Assembly: GCA_038087015.1 (NCBI GenBank)
Contig: JASBNA010000080.1
Span: forward strand, 1 to 64,000
Length of the DNA: 64,000 bases
Direction of reading: 5' to 3'
Source: Cerrena zonata
Lineage: Eukaryota > Basidiomycota > Agaricomycetes > Polyporales > Cerrenaceae
Position 1 is the stretch's first letter. Each line of letters opens with the position of its first letter. The translations under genes were made by a program, and so were the position numbers. Shown in pieces: positions 1 through 13,273 of this stretch. Below the pieces are notes generated by a model, which was given only the letters and a program-made list of their open reading frames with translations, made no database searches and had not been told where the DNA came from.

Positions 1-1573
1 CATGCAGAGATGTCTGAGGGCGGCAGGTAGAGAGCAGTAGGCAAATATTATACTTTCTGTGATCTCATTGGCTATGCCTCTTCATAAAACATTATTGAGC
101 CAACATGCTTCATTGAAGTAACTCTTCCTCAATATATGCTCATGAGCTTCCTTCATGGAAGCAACTCCTTCTCAAGATATACTCATATGCTCAACTGTTG
201 GCTCTTTACTGAGGCCCCTAAAGAGGAATCCAACTTAGACGAGCTGTCACTTAATCCAGAGATATAAACCAGTCTCTGGGTTATGCAAGCCAGTCCTTTG
301 CTAGGAGAATTCCATCATGTTCACTACCCCTGGGAATGTCATGAAGGATCAGCTTGAGACTCTTACGCCTGGCCAACACACTTAATATGCAGGAGTAAGC
401 ATTACTTTATCACAGAGAAGGTCAAACCCATGTATTACAGTAGATGTAGGTTTGATGCACTTAATAGGGACAGGACAACTGTCACTCATTGGCTTTCAGT
501 ATATATAATTTTTGATCATGTTGGAGATAAAGTGGATAGCATGGAGGTGGACTCAGTAATTTTAAAGTCATCTGGAGCTTACTCAACCGGTCACCTAGAT
601 ATCAGTGTCTCTTAGGCAGAAAACAAGGATAGGAAAGAGTGACCTTGCCACACTACTCTGACCATCCATATCTACTGTTGGTGGGGATATAATACTGAAC
701 CTGGAGCCTATCCAAGTAGCCCAGTCAACGGCCAGAGCTATTAATATATGCCTTAGCAAAATCTCGTTGGAGGTAAAAAATAAAGTCATTTCTTCCATTT
801 ATGTAACTACCTTTGCTCTGGCCCATGTCAAGTTCTCCATCTATTTGCATCTAGAGCTTCCCTCGAGAGCCACACCTATCGCTTCTATTGAATCCAATCA
901 CTATAAACCTAATCTTAACAGTCTCAAATGTGTATGGCTCACTTATCTGCAGTGGTGAAGCATGTCTATTGCGGCATCTCACTTAAGATGGAGAGAGTGG
1001 TCTCCAGAACTTGTCCTTTCAAGGCATGAATGATCTGATGCAGCCTCTTACTTGGGCTTAGTTTTATATCTGTAATTCATTGAGCTCTCATTATAAGGCT
1101 CATGTTATACATGCAGGTGAGTGGTCATAACATATGCAATAAGTTCTGGAAACCGGGGTAACAGTGAGTGGGTAGACTGTGGCATACACAGTGAAACTCA
1201 TCCTCCCAGGAACCTCCATGACATGGCTGAATTTAAAGTGAAGCAACATCTAGAAGTACACAACTCCACACTGGGATACATTGTCTGTTTCCTCAAAACC
1301 CCAAGGAGTTTAATGACGTCTTTTAAAAGATTGTCTCAAAATCTCGCACTTTAGCTGTCACTTCTGTGGACCATTGATAGTCGCGTTTCCATCAGCAGTA
1401 TGTATACTATTAACTTGCTGCCAAAAGGAAGAGCCATATAATACATACTGTGATTCCAGGATTCGATGTCCTCCATTATGGAAACATGGAGATAGTTTAT
1501 CTATCTTTCTGTTTCCATTCTTCGATATCTAACCCCCCCTTTATTTGCCCATCCCAAAGCGATGTCACATATA
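1..1573. other. Non-coding stretch, no gene supported
   Basis: Short frames are present on both strands, but none has a recognisable motif, consistent splice signals or length. I see no RNA gene or clear repeat boundary. It ends at the left TA flank of a TIR element. Confidence 0.5.
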
Positions 1574-2266
1574 CTATCACACCACCGGAGTTTGACGCTT
1601 TACCAAATTGTCAAACCCTATGCGTTCTACAGTTTCCACATGTAATTGAAATCAGCAGTGCATGTATATGGCAGAGATAAACTACTCCACGAACTGTACA
1701 GATTTATAGTAGGTTTGGTGTAAAATTGAGTGTGTGTCAGAGGGGAAAGGTATGATTTTGACACTGCAGTTACAGTGAATCACACACTCACCTGCCAACC
1801 GATCTCCTTCTGGCTCTCAGATAAGAAATTCATGTGCTTAAATAACTCATTGCAGCTCTGCGACCCTTTGATTAATAAACGGGAGATGGTAAAACTTAGA
1901 TGTTGCCTCGCAAAGTGTGATACCAGCCACCCGGATTCCATGCTGAAATAAAACTCTGCCGTAAGCGGTGGCCCATCAAGGTCAGCATGAACCTGTCAAG
2001 CTCTGGCTGATGGATTGCTTGTCAGGTTTCGAAGGATGCCGACGTCACTCCGGTGTGAATGTTCCGTGACATCTCTGTTAAACTCTATGCTTCCGTCAAA
2101 ACTTGGCCGTCGCAGTCAATCCTCTATTATTTTCTCCGTGGAGTTCACCACATTATAGCTAAGAAGGTAGGCTATCTGTACATGCAGCAACTAGAGAAAA
2201 CACTGAGGAAAGAGCCTCAAAAAATGAAGAGCACCAAAGGGGTGTTCAAATCCGGTTGTGTGATAG
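1574..2266. mobile_element. MITE family A, copy 1 (693 bp, TA target duplication)
   Basis: The element begins CTATCACACCACCGGAGT and ends with a diverged inverted copy of that terminus (..TTGTGTGATAG). Both sides are flanked by TA. A copy of exactly the same length lies in reverse orientation at 40122-40814, and a 219-bp internally deleted relative is at 13979-14197. No transposase is encoded. A 73-codon open frame (1730-1951) is conserved letter for letter in the other long copy, but that reflects recent spread of the element rather than coding. The TA duplication and short imperfect inverted repeats suggest mobilisation by a Tc1/mariner-like transposase acting in trans; that assignment is inference. 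Confidence 0.88.
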
Positions 2267-4543
2267 TAACTCCGAAAAGTACATGCATAAAGAGTGTATT
2301 CCTTGCTCGGTTACGAGCAAGGTTTCCCATATGGAATAAATTCCTTTCTATACCTGGCTTTGTACATGTTTGTGTATTACTCGGGGAATCATAACAATAA
2401 TACCATTAAGTAAGCGATATGTGTCCATTTTTGGTAGCGACCAACCAGTAGTATCGTGGGAAGAGATCCCGGAATAAGCATCTTGTCTTTCGCCATTGGT
2501 CATTGGGAGCAGGCTGCAATGCGGGGCATAAATTGGTAAGGTATATAACAGTTACTGGATACTTCTATTAACCTATATATACCCCAAATCAAATTTAAAT
2601 TACTTCCCCCGTAGTTGTGCAATGTTCTACATGCCTATACCTATGTGATTAAGATGTGACACGCACGTGTTAATATCTATGAATAAGCGCGCCTCCGGCG
2701 GACACTCCTCGCGTATAGAATTCAGCGCAAAGAGAGAAAATTCAAGCATCGTTCCGGCCATCCGTTCGTCTCAAAATCCTGTATATATGTAGATTATATC
2801 TTATAATACACCAGAATATTGCTTGCTAAGCGTAGGAGAGTGTTGAAGTGCAGCAACTGTCAAGGTAAAGTTCCTGGCAGCTGTGCACCGAGACCATGCC
2901 ATTTATGGTAAGTGACTCACGTCTGAGCATTATTACGAACTGTCTCCATGCCTGTTTTCTTACCTCTCTTTATACCAACACCCTGGGTGAAAGCTATTCG
3001 ACACATCTATTAGCTTTCTGCTCCTTGCTGCCTTACTTGTATTAGGACAACGGAGAGATATCGTACCCTAATAGGTTATGTCTTCATTTGACAATGGATT
3101 GGCCTCTGAGTACACATACTCCTAAGCAGATCAACTTGTACTCCTGTAGAGCATGAAGCCGAACATGTAGACGCTGAAGACGAGCATTTAGACGCCATGA
3201 ACACATGGACCCTGTAAGCAAATAATGTGGGTCACTGTTCCCAATCGAATCGAGAAAGGTGGCAGGAAACCCCGGATTCTCAACCTTCCCTCCAGAGACC
3301 GAGATCATCCCATGTAGATCCCGACATGCTCAACTTGCACTAGAATTTCTTCTGTAGATACTCAAGGAGGAGTTAGTACTGACACGTGCTTTGAAAGAGG
3401 TGTTCTGACTCGCATCTCATGTCTGGTTATGTCTCATGACTTATGAGATTGAAACACGCATGATAAACACCGCATACCGGTTGAGTCAACCCACATAGAG
3501 TGACCGACCGTCTAATATGTTAGAAACGCCACGCATACACACCTGAAATAGACCATCCAAGCCTGCAGTCATGGTTCCAGAGCAAGCATGTCTTTCTATT
3601 TAATTTCGAATATCGCTCATCCGCCGCTTTCACACAAATGACATACAGCAGGCTAGAGGTATAGAGGTAATAGAACGCAGATATAGAATCCGTCGTTGCT
3701 GTAAATAGTAGGGAGTGATTCAGGATGACACTCATAGTTTGACTCGTATACTACGTCTCCTCGCCATGCACCAAAGGCTATCACTCCTAGTTTATCTTTT
3801 GAGCAATGGGTCTACTTAGCATGCTTCCGCAATAAATTCCACCACTAGCCCGGTATCTAGAAGAGCATGTATAACGGATGCTAATTGCAGCTCGTGGTAG
3901 GGTGTGTAATGTGTGACAAGGGTGAGTCACTCCGGTCATAGTAATACAAGCCACACGCAAACCTGCAGAGTTAGAAGCCTACTGGAATACCCCAATAAGA
4001 TTTGCGTGATGTTATAGGACAGTATGCATTTCAAAAAGATACCAATCCTAAATCTCAAACCTAATACAAGCTATCACTGGCCGACAGTATGGCCGTGATA
4101 TCTCAAAAGCCAGGGGTACGGCTCAGTGACGCTTCTCTCTACCATCAACACTTTTCTCACTGGGTGTTTGATCGCTGGGGAGTACTGGGGCAGCTACACC
4201 GCCAGGCTCACTGGACTGCCATGGCGCGCGAAGGCATTCAGAGTCTGTAGATATATCATTTAATCATGTGATCAACTTGCCTTATTGAGTCGACTGCAAC
4301 TTACAACCACGTAAAGGAGAGTGTCCCTTGTGTACTCACGGCATAGAGACGAGGGAAGAGAATATATTTATACCATGCCAATACATGATTTACAGTGCTA
4401 CAGCAATGCTAACTATGATCCAGTATGCTACAATGTTAACAGAATACCAATCATATTACAACACTACGATAGGCAATTACCCAAGAAGTTATTATTTAGA
4501 GTACCTCGTTGCTCTGTTACAGTCCAGACAGTACAATACTGCT
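2267..4543. other. Non-coding stretch downstream of the 91-aa gene
   Basis: No frame on either strand shows a recognisable domain or a spliced continuation. The segment around 2640-2830 is AT-rich. I see no repeat, RNA gene or transposon end that can be supported. Confidence 0.45.
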
Positions 4544-5080
4544 CTAAGCATCTTCCTCGTCTTCCGGGTACATGTGACCTTCGATGCGGAAGGTGTCCTC
4601 AGTCCAGCCAAACTTATCCTCGATATCCTTACGAATTCTACGGAAAAGGAATGAGAACATATAGATAGATGAAGATAAAGACTTACACTTCAGCACGTCT
4701 CCAATCCATCTTACCACCCGATACCTTGAGAGTGTGTGAGTCTCTCACTCGGTAAAAATAGGCTGACATACACTTACCTGGTGTGAAGACGTGATCCCCT
4801 CCGTCCCGTCAGGCTTCATCCACTTCAATAGATAACCGGAGCCTGAGCTCTGGACGGTTGCGCCGATCCTTTGCAACACCTGTCATATGTCGGTACAACA
4901 GAGATGCGAGATATTCATGGGACGTACATTCAACCACGGCAATACCCTAACGTCGTGGTGTTCCTTGCTCATGAACGGCGCCATAATCTATGTGCACCAT
5001 ATATTGGTGTCGAAAACGCCAAGAATCGCAAAGCTTACCTTGAGCTCAGAGTTTGTGAGGTAGACGTAGTTGTTGGCCAT
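4544..5080 (-). CDS. Small four-exon gene, ~91 aa acidic protein of unknown function
   Basis: I do not recognise this protein. The gene model joins 5080-5039, 4879-4778, 4724-4687 and 4637-4544. Donors are GTAAGC, GTAAGT and GTAAGT; acceptors are ACAG, CAAG and GTAG; phases are 0, 0 and 2. The reading frame stays open from ATG to TAG, giving about 91 residues. It starts MANNYVYLTNSELK, has a central segment with a glycine/serine turn and LLKWMKPDGTEG, and ends with a charged tail (FRIEGHMYPEDEEDA). No signal peptide or membrane segment is visible. Intron 1 (159 nt) is longer than the other two, so a further small exon inside it is possible. Consistent splicing in a frame free of lesions, amid many pseudogenes, argues that this is a living gene. 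Confidence 0.7.
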
Positions 5081-5922
5081 GTTGAGAGTTGCAGGGGAAT
5101 GATAGAGGGAGGGTACGAGGGATGAAGTCGTTTATGCGAGAGTAAATCAAAAGAGTTGACGGACAGGGTGCCCAACCACAGCTAGAATATGAGCGATTAT
5201 GGATGACTGTGGGTCCACATTAGTCACCGACCACGATGTCCACATCTGCGATACCGTCACATATCTACGTGGAGTATGTTGTGATGACCTTAGCGGTGGC
5301 AGTGTACAACTCATTCCCTGAATGAATAGATCGCTTGTCAGTATTGAACAGGTTGTCTGTCAGGGCCCAGCAATAGGCCTGCCAGTTACACTACTCATTC
5401 GTCGAGTCCATAACCCGTTCGGTAGTCCCTACTATTCCGATCGACCCGATTGCACTCATTTCTACTTCTGCACACGTTTTTATGCACTCACTCCTCCAGC
5501 TGTGAGGCAGGAATATCGCAAAATTTGTATTGGATAATATGGCCAACATCGTAGCTGATACCGATGGGTCATCCTGGTCATACATTCGCAAACGATATCT
5601 TATAGTGACCATCAGCAAAGTGACATCTTGTGCTTCCGACCACTTTCGACTGCTTCCGCACGTTCAAAAGCACAAAAGCGTACTCCATCACAAGTCCACA
5701 CCAAGCGTAAAGTATAAACATATCAAGTCTAAGCTTATATTGCAAATAACATTGAAATCGGACACAAAATCATTGTGTACCCCCAGCCTACAACATAATG
5801 AATCATTGAAAAGAGTGCGAAACTCCTGGCGAATGGGAGTGGCGTCGCTGCAAATAAAAATGAAAGGATAATGGAGTGTATGAATGAGAGGAGGAGAAGG
5901 TGTCCGTGTACTAAACTTCAAC
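5081..5922. other. Intergenic stretch, promoter side of the 91-aa gene
   Basis: Nothing codes convincingly here. The region separates the start of the small minus-strand gene from a decayed minus-strand gene ending at 5923. Short overlapping frames at 5322-5871 have no recognisable motif. Confidence 0.4.
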
Positions 5923-6700
5923 TCAGATATCATACCCAATGAAAGCGCGTGGGTCGGTTAAGTTGTCGTCGTCATCATCCTTGATGACAATCGGCTCGTT
6001 TCGATCCTTCCTCAGCTTCCAATTGAGATCCCGAGCCGCATCATAAATCTTATCCCATTGCTCATCCTCCATGCGACAGATTGAGGCCAGATAATTTGCA
6101 GTGGCTTTCTCCCAGGAGGTGCGCGAGAAGTGAGTGGGGTCTTTATCTTGGTTGCTCACTACCCGTTTCACTGTTCCCGTCTCTTACATAAATAAGGCAT
6201 GTTAAACATATTCATGAGCTAGTAACATCATCAAAGTGTATTGAAGATAGAAAAGTACAGCTGCGGTTGATAATGCGAGGGCGCCTTGAGCGTATTCAAC
6301 GGGTGCTAAATCCTCATCGTCGTTGGGTTGAAAACTGCTGCTTTTTAGGTAGTACGCAAAGACCTTGAATACGAGGAGGCCACAAAACAGGCCTTAGTGA
6401 GCCTAGATAGCAGTAAATACGTCAAAACTGTGATCTACGTACATACCGAGACTGACTATTTCATACACTATAGAGCTTGCGACATTCCGTCTTGTAATTC
6501 AAACATGCGACATATGCCGCACGCTCTTCGGCAGTTTCATACTTCTCTTTTGAAGAACTTGGTGAGGCATTCCTGGGGACTCTTTGAGATTCTGTTGCGC
6601 AGCTCTCGAGTACGTCGTTGAGCCTGGTGTGCAAGGTCGATTAATGGTGCTAGATTAGTGAAGGTATAATGGAGATGAAGATGACATATTATTGGACACT
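5923..6700 (-). pseudogene. C-terminal remnant of an uncharacterised basidiomycete protein
   Basis: The last exon (about 6171-5923) reads cleanly to a stop. It has a tryptophan-containing helical segment (RTSWEKATANYLASI) and an acidic patch (DDDDDNLTDPRAF). An upstream segment near 6270-6350 reads EYAQGALALSTAAV and may join it across an intron around 6180-6260. A further upstream piece (6440-6660) reads ETAEERAAYVACLNYKTE and LIDLAHQAQRRTRELRNR but needs a frame change between them. The arrangement resembles an unnamed basidiomycete family known to me only as hypothetical proteins, with GALAL..AAVERA-type motifs. Frame breaks suggest a pseudogene; an intact last exon leaves some doubt. Confidence 0.45.
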
Positions 6701-7544
6701 CGATCGAGTCTTTCCAGCCATGCAATGTGAGGGAAACGGATTGCGAATGCAAAATTGACTTCTTCAAGGGTGTCGGTATGAGTAAACTGAAACGGTTGAT
6801 CAGAAATACCAAGAATCTCTATGCAAGTTGACAGACATATGGCTATGGCATGTGCCACTACATCACCTACCTATCTCAATGGCATTCAAATACCACGAGA
6901 TGCCTATAGTGGAGTCGATAACCGCAAATACCTCAATGTCAAAACATCCAATCACCACCACGCTATGACTCGCCTACTTACTGGAGGTCACTCGTTGTCA
7001 ATAGAACATCTAACAGTTGAAGGTAACATATCTGACGCTCACATTCAACAGCGTGTGACAGTGTGACGGACTACCAATTCAGGATTCGCGAGCAAGTATT
7101 GCGATTCAGGAATGAAAAACAGGAATGAAGAAAGTAAATACACGACACCAGAATGAGAAATGAGGATAGGGATTTAAGACTGCAGAAGCTAGATAGGGGA
7201 GTCACCGCCCGGATTGAGGATATCTGAGGTGAAATAAGAGAGGTGTCATTGTAGAGCACCGAACTGTGGTCCATATTAGAGAGTAACGCGATCGGATTGG
7301 TGACACCTGAGAGGAGACTCGGGACTAGGAGGCCGTAATTGCAGATCATATATACACACGACTCGAGACAGCACAAGAACAGAATAGGGCGTTACTGTCG
7401 CAGTCGTCGTGGTACTGGGACTCATTGGCATCCCTCATCCTGACACTTGAACTGTTCCGGGTGAATGTTGCTCGTGGGTGTCGGAGTGACGAATCTGGGT
7501 TCAGTCTCTGTCATCGTGATCATATGGGGAGGTCCTGTCTGCTT
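6701..7544. other. Non-coding stretch between two minus-strand pseudogenes
   Basis: I see no supported gene. Frames at 6821-7066 and 7071-7376 lack motifs. The right part may hold unrecognisable remains of the 3' end of the neighbouring ABC transporter. Confidence 0.35.
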
Positions 7545-9830
7545 GTGTGTTTCAGAACCATGTTGATATTTGAGTGGCGAGGGTGACGGTAGGTTTAGAC
7601 TCAATTTCAGTTGCAGTGGGTGACGAAGTTGAGGCAGTAGAGGGGACAGCCGGTGCAACGCCTTCGTAAACTAGTCCATGACGAGAAGGTTTACGCGAAG
7701 ACAACTACGAAGTATGTTGCGAGTTGGGCTGCGTTTCGGTAAGCATCTGGACACGGTAGAGGACGTCCCGCATTCGCTGTTATCATGCTCATCTGTAACA
7801 GAACGTGAGTCAAATCATCACGAAATGAGAGTGACCGTACTGAATGGATCAATATTTTCTCGTAGCGTTCCTGAGAACAGTGTAGCATCCTGCGGAGTAA
7901 ACATCTAAGAGCTGCTGTTAGGAATCAGAATTGAGTTTGAAGACTCGTCCTCACAATTCGACATCGTAGATCATGCAAACCAGCCTTCGTGATGTCGATA
8001 CCATCGATCATGATCTTTCCTTTAGTCGGGTCGACCTACAATATTCCGTCAATGCATAGGTGCTTAGCCGCGTGGTGCTGCCACTCACCAAACGCAAAAT
8101 ACTCATGGTTATAGTCGATTCACCACTTCTAGTTCTTCTAAGAAAACCGATTTTCTCCCTAGATTCGATGCTAAGCAAGACTCCATGCAAAACAGGAGGG
8201 ATTTCTGGTGCATATTTGACTTCAAGGTCCTCAACAACAATCAAAAAATCCATGTTGGGGCCAGTGGAGGAAGGCCAACAGGCAGGAGAACGGTTGCCTT
8301 CGATGACAGTGGGAGGTTCTTGCGGAAGGTCAAGATATTCGACAACACAGTCGACGGAGCTATCAGAGTAAAGAGTTTAGTTAATCTTCATGATGCCGAA
8401 GGTAACATGGAACCATATTTTGGATCAAGTTCTAAAGCTGCCCAGAGTTGATGTGCCCAATGAACGCTATTCGTAAACGCCATAGCAGATGAGGTGCAGA
8501 CACCAGCAAGACCTGCAGTGTCATATCCCGATTATGCGCAAAGAGTCGTTGTAAAGACCGCTAATGCACTAAGGGAGTCGAAATAGTCAACGATTGGTCA
8601 TCCAGAACGAATACCATATCTAGAGTAGAGAATGTTTAGCACATGACTCTTGATTGCATGGAAAGAGTGTACCTTTGTCGTCAAATCAACTTTACGATAC
8701 GATAGAGGTTATCCAGGAATCGTTGCTCGGCAGAGAACGCCCTAACAGTAACGATACCCTCGAGAAGTTCGCCGAAGTTAGCGAAGATAGAACTACGGCT
8801 ATTGGATCCCATTCTGCGGAGATCGCGACCAGTGTTCAGGTGTCCTATAGTCAAGAGACGATACACATAACCGACTATGACAGCTGGGACGATAAAGGGA
8901 GGGAAGACCTAACTTCAAGACAATCAGTCACCAACGATGTACAAAGCCTTTTGTAGACTTACATGACAGTCAAAGCTGACGCAGAAAAGACAGCCATGGA
9001 CGAGTTTACTGATTGCAGTGCCCGCTAATGAGATATCAGCTGTCTCATCGTCTTTGCTAAATCGGTTGAGCATGCGACTTTGATCGAAGGAAACTAGAAC
9101 GAGTCGAGTGTTTGAGAGGTCTAATAATTGGATGACCTTGTGGTGCCAACGCATGGTTTCTCGAACCACGGTAACCAAAAGTCGTTTGAATAGTACAAGA
9201 GAAGCTACAAGAGCTCCAGTGTACTGAGTTTCAGCAGCAATGGTGTTTGCTAGGGCAACACCCAAAGTAATGGCCGCTTCGCATTAACATCATCGGCCGG
9301 TTTCGCCTCAGCTTCCGCAACAGCTTGTTCCTCTTTAGCAGCCTCGGCTGTCTCGTCATGGGCGATATCGTAGAGGACAGCTTGCGCATGGAGCTCTCCA
9401 ACAGGTCCTTGGGTGTCAATACGACCATCGAGCATTCGGATAATGTAATACGTTCCGGGAAGCACGAGCTCGACGTGGTGGGTGACGAGAACCTAACACA
9501 GAGTTAAATCACGCAATAACAGATGGTAACTTTGGCAGATGTGGATCACATACGACTGTATGATCTCTCAACAATAGTTCTCTCAGCGGTCGTTCCTACA
9601 AGAAGTGACTCTCCTGTAGATAGAAGGTTGATTCAGCGTCTGCACTGACATTCGACAGGTTAAAACCTAGGACGTACAACAGCACTTAGAGGATCATCGA
9701 GTAGCAGATATTTCGTTGGCCGATGATAATTAAGAGCGTGAGTTTAGCAACGGGATCCAAACGAGTAACCACTCACAGCATAAACGGCACGGGCTAGAGT
9801 AAAAGACTGGCAATAATGATTTCGAAGGGG
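7545..9830 (-). pseudogene. ABCC-type (multidrug-resistance/bile-pigment type) ABC transporter, decayed
   Basis: Fragments appear in the right order for a full-length ABCC exporter read on the minus strand. The first nucleotide-binding domain has FTLARAVYA (about 9775-9815) and Walker B KYLLLDDPLSAV (about 9675-9720), then VLVTHHVELVLPGTYYIIR (about 9420-9480). The acidic linker follows (9250-9420). The second membrane domain shows MLNRFSKD and a FGELLEGIVTVRAFSAEQRF loop. The second nucleotide-binding domain shows VEDLEVKYAPEIPPVLHGV, a damaged Walker A (RRTRSGEST where GRTGSGKST is expected), GKIMIDGIDITKAGLHDLR and TPQDATLFSGTLRENIDPF. Frameshifts and stops separate the pieces. The N-terminal membrane domain, first Walker A and everything after the second-domain linker (signature, Walker B, H-loop) are absent. 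It cannot make a working transporter. Confidence 0.88.
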
Positions 9831-11062
9831 GCTAGCGACTTTTCAGAACATGAATAAATGTAATGACTGAAAGATACATACCGCCATAAATGAAGCACGC
9901 GCCAGACACCACCATGCACGCCTAAGGATTTACGAGTAAGAGAACACTTCATCCTTCTCTCCACCACTCGACCGATGACTCCAAGATCCCAGACAACGGA
10001 GGTCGATTAACCGGAGGACTCGAATCGATCAAAGGCCCCAGTAGATCTCATGGGAAGAGTGGTGTCAACACGAGAAATCGAGTAGAGGTTGGGGAATAGG
10101 CAATAGGTCGTTTGAAAAGAGGGACATTTCTCGAAGCTAGTGAGTCGGATGTACGCGCCGGTGTGAGGGGGGTTGGTTGAGAAGATGGACCTGCGACCTG
10201 GAGGATTGACCCCGAGCGGTTGAGCATCGTACTTGACGTTACCACACCTTTGAGGTCTGATCGATCATATTATTCTCTCTATACTCTGCACAATGATAGT
10301 ACCCATTAAGGCAGTCATCGTCAGTGAGATGGGTTTCGCGTTGGCTTCCGACGTATGTCTTTTCTCTCTCTTTATTCGTCTGTACCCATTCTCCGTAGGA
10401 AACTCTTGTCAATCCAACAGCAGAGGGACTCGATGTCCTGAACACATTGCGGGTCGACGAGATCGAGCCATCCAATAACCCCTCCGAGTCGGTCACAGCT
10501 CCCAGTGCGTCGCTTTCTCTGTCCTCTTGCATGTTAATCCTTTGCTGATCCGCTCATCAGACCGCGAACCGATTCGCCAGCACATTCTGCGCCGTACTCG
10601 CGCTTTAAAACAGTTCGCCCGGCGCAAACTTGAATCGACAAAAAATGGTCTTGTTAGGGTGGCTAAGAAGGTGGTCGGAAGGGCCTAGGTTTTGTTGTCC
10701 TACTTCTCCATTCCCCACTCTTGCTGTTCATCGGTTCTTCCTGTCTTGTTTTCTTATTCTGTTGAACTGTGTCTCGTCTGTCTTTGCTCGTTCTGGTTTT
10801 CGTTTTTGTTTTTGTTTTTGTTTTCGTTTTTGTTTTCGTTTTCGTTTTCGTTTTCGTCTTATTGCTCGTCTCGATCTGTTATACACTCGGCGTGCTCATC
10901 GATATTAGAGAATGCGTTCAAAAATATATTCACACAATATTTACACCCACGATGGAGATGGCGACGTCAGCATGACAGAGAGCAGGGGTAAAGAAGAGAG
11001 TCACAAGCTCAAAACTGTCACTGGCAACCTCTACATAGATGAGGCCTTGCAAAGCTATGAGC
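9831..11062. other. Non-coding stretch with simple repeat
   Basis: Open frames at 10048-10532 on the minus strand are serine- and threonine-rich with no recognised domain; they could be low-complexity coding remains of a neighbouring gene. Frames at 10630-10991 are produced by the T-rich simple repeat. Confidence 0.4.
10797..10858 (+). repeat. Pyrimidine-rich hexanucleotide microsatellite (GTTTTT/GTTTTC)n
   Basis: About ten head-to-tail copies of a 6-bp unit, GTTTTT or GTTTTC, run through this segment. The repeat creates the artificial Phe/Val-rich frames seen on the plus strand. Confidence 0.9.
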
Positions 11063-12800
11063 TCAGAAGATAGAGATTTGGTCGGACTCGAGGGGTCGAT
11101 AGCGAACACATCTATACACAGGGTTGAGAAATAGAAGGGTTAGATAGTTATTAAACGACTCGCCTTCGTTAACGGGAGGTAAATCTTTCCTCGCAAGTGC
11201 TTCAGCCTGAAGGTATTCATGCTCAACTGTTGCTTCCTCCTCTGCCTTTAGCCTATCATGTTCAGTTTCAGCTTCGGCCTCGGCCTCTAACCTCTCGCGT
11301 TCACCCTTTGCTACTGCTTTCTCGTTCGGCCTTCGCTTCAATTTAGAAAATGTTCCTCTTGCGCACGTTGTTCAGCTGCGATTCGATTCTTTTCGGCAGC
11401 TTCGCGGGTCAGATATTCCTGCTCCATCTTGAGACGAGCTTCTTCATCACGCCAAGCGGTCTCCGAGTCAGAAGCTGATTGAAGTTTTGAAGGAAACGTC
11501 AAATCACTTCTTTCTTGTCGTGACGCCGCGCCATTGCCTGATCCAAAGCTCGCTGCCTAGAAGATGTGACAGAGGATAGTACGCCCAAGCCGACTCCTCG
11601 TTCAAACGTCGCAGTTGCGTACGAACAGCACTCAGAGAGTGAGCGTGGCCCTCGGACTCGCGTTCAAGAAGCTGATTCAGCTTAGTGGAGAAACTGGCAA
11701 AGTCGTCGAAGGTTGGAGCACTAAGGTTGAAGATGCCGTGTAATGAAGATAAAATATCGTCCGAAGATCTTGTACTTTTTCATGGAGATTGGACATGACA
11801 GAGGCCTGTTTTCGAATCGAGTCCAAAATCGATGAAAGGGATTGCACGTTGTGATACAATGACGTGAGTAGATTGCGCGAGTCCAGAAGATAATCCTTCA
11901 GAGGGCCATAAAGAGAATCCAAGACATGTAGCAGAGGCTGGGAACGCTGATAGACTCGAGACTTGGAGGTGCGGTCAAAGAGTCCAGAGGCACAGCTAGA
12001 CTTGACACAGAACTCTCAGGCGTAAGGAGCACTGAGCCTTGGAAGGTCTGTGATTGTCATACTAACTCCTGGATGTTTTCGCGAAGGTCCTGGCGATTAC
12101 CCTCGAGATCCACGTTTGCAATGTTAGACCGGATACGTTGAGTCTCGTTGAGTGTACCAACTCGGTCAGCCACTGTTGCGCGAATCGGCGACAGTCTCTT
12201 TCACGTTTTGACAAGCTGGGTAGTTTGTCCCTTGAGAGTCAGCAATGAATTGTGGCTCAGCGGCCATGGTAGGATAGATCCAGAAGGGCTTGAGTAGCAT
12301 CCTGAAGTAACTTCGAGCATTGCAGGCCGGCTTTCTCCACCTCCTTGGTGAGGATTGAAGACAAAGCTAAGTTGATGTCGTGGAGATTCGAGGCTCTGTC
12401 CAGAAGGGAGGGAGGAGAGCCATCCCCAGCTTCCGCCTCAGAGCCCTCCTCGAGAGACGTTATAAGTGAAGCGAGTTGTGTTTGAAGCCCGGACGAAGTT
12501 TTGCAGACAACTTCAACCCAGCGGACGTCTTTGGAGTTAGCATGATACCCTTTCGAGGCCAGTAACTACTTCTCAGGCGTATCGCGCAAGTTGTTCAAAT
12601 TGGCCTAGAACGCTACTCGGCGAAAGAAAATCAAGATTCTGAATGGGTTTAGTGGACAGGATATACTATGGTGTTTCAGAGAATCGGTGGTCGGTTCTAT
12701 TTAAATCAAACCAGCGCCGGTCGTCTTCGGTCTGTTCGTCAATCTCTACAGAGAGGTGTTGAAGAGTAGTGATAGAGTTGGCAAGAGAACAGTATCACCT
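11063..12800 (-). pseudogene. Decayed gene for a long coiled-coil/helical protein
   Basis: Read on the minus strand, pieces scattered over three frames encode helical, leucine-rich and charged sequence. From the 5' end: ITTLQHLSVEIDEQTEDD (about 12760), FLSPSSVLGQFEQLARYA (about 12600), LLASKGYHANSKDVRWVEVV (about 12500-12560), QTQLASLITSLEEGSEAEA (about 12430-12490), ILTKEVEKAGLQCSKLLQDA (about 12310), LKDYLLDSRNLLTSLYHNVQ (about 11850-11910), then a glutamate/alanine-rich tail (ERERLEAEAEAETEHDRLKA). Frameshifts and stops are frequent. The layout suggests a large cytoskeletal or coiled-coil protein; I cannot name the family. Confidence 0.5.
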
Positions 12801-13273
12801 CTGCTCTCTACCTCTAACACACGTCTCTCGGGCATTCATGAGTCTCTAGCCCTGGCTCGGCGCCCCCATTATCGTGCGATATTTGAATGTTTTCCAACGC
12901 TGAAATCCTAAAACACGAATTGGAAACGGGTAGGCAACAGAGAAACATGTACGCTTAGTATTTATGTTTTGTATTACCTGTCTATCAATAACGTCATTTG
13001 CCGCCGTCGATGGAAGACGGAGCGGCGGGAAGGCGAGCGGAAAAGGTAGATGGCTGGCCGCCACTGGAGACCTGATCGCACTACGCGACACATGTCTTTG
13101 CCGTGCACAACAGCATAGACAGGGACTGCAATCATTGGAGATCGAGCCCGGATGCCGAGAATTATAACAGACTACGATCAAGGTCTAGCTTGAGAATGAT
13201 GGACGATACGGTGAGGGGATGACTGATCACCGACGGGAGACCATGTCCAACCATTTGCACTACTCGACACATA

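Noticed and set aside
4321..4668. Two overlapping plus-strand frames of 108-115 codons
   Set aside because: They overlap the last exon of the spliced minus-strand gene, which has consistent splice sites; the plus frames have no motif.
10630..10991. Three overlapping Phe/Val-rich plus-strand frames
   Set aside because: Produced by translation of the GTTTTT/GTTTTC microsatellite in three frames.
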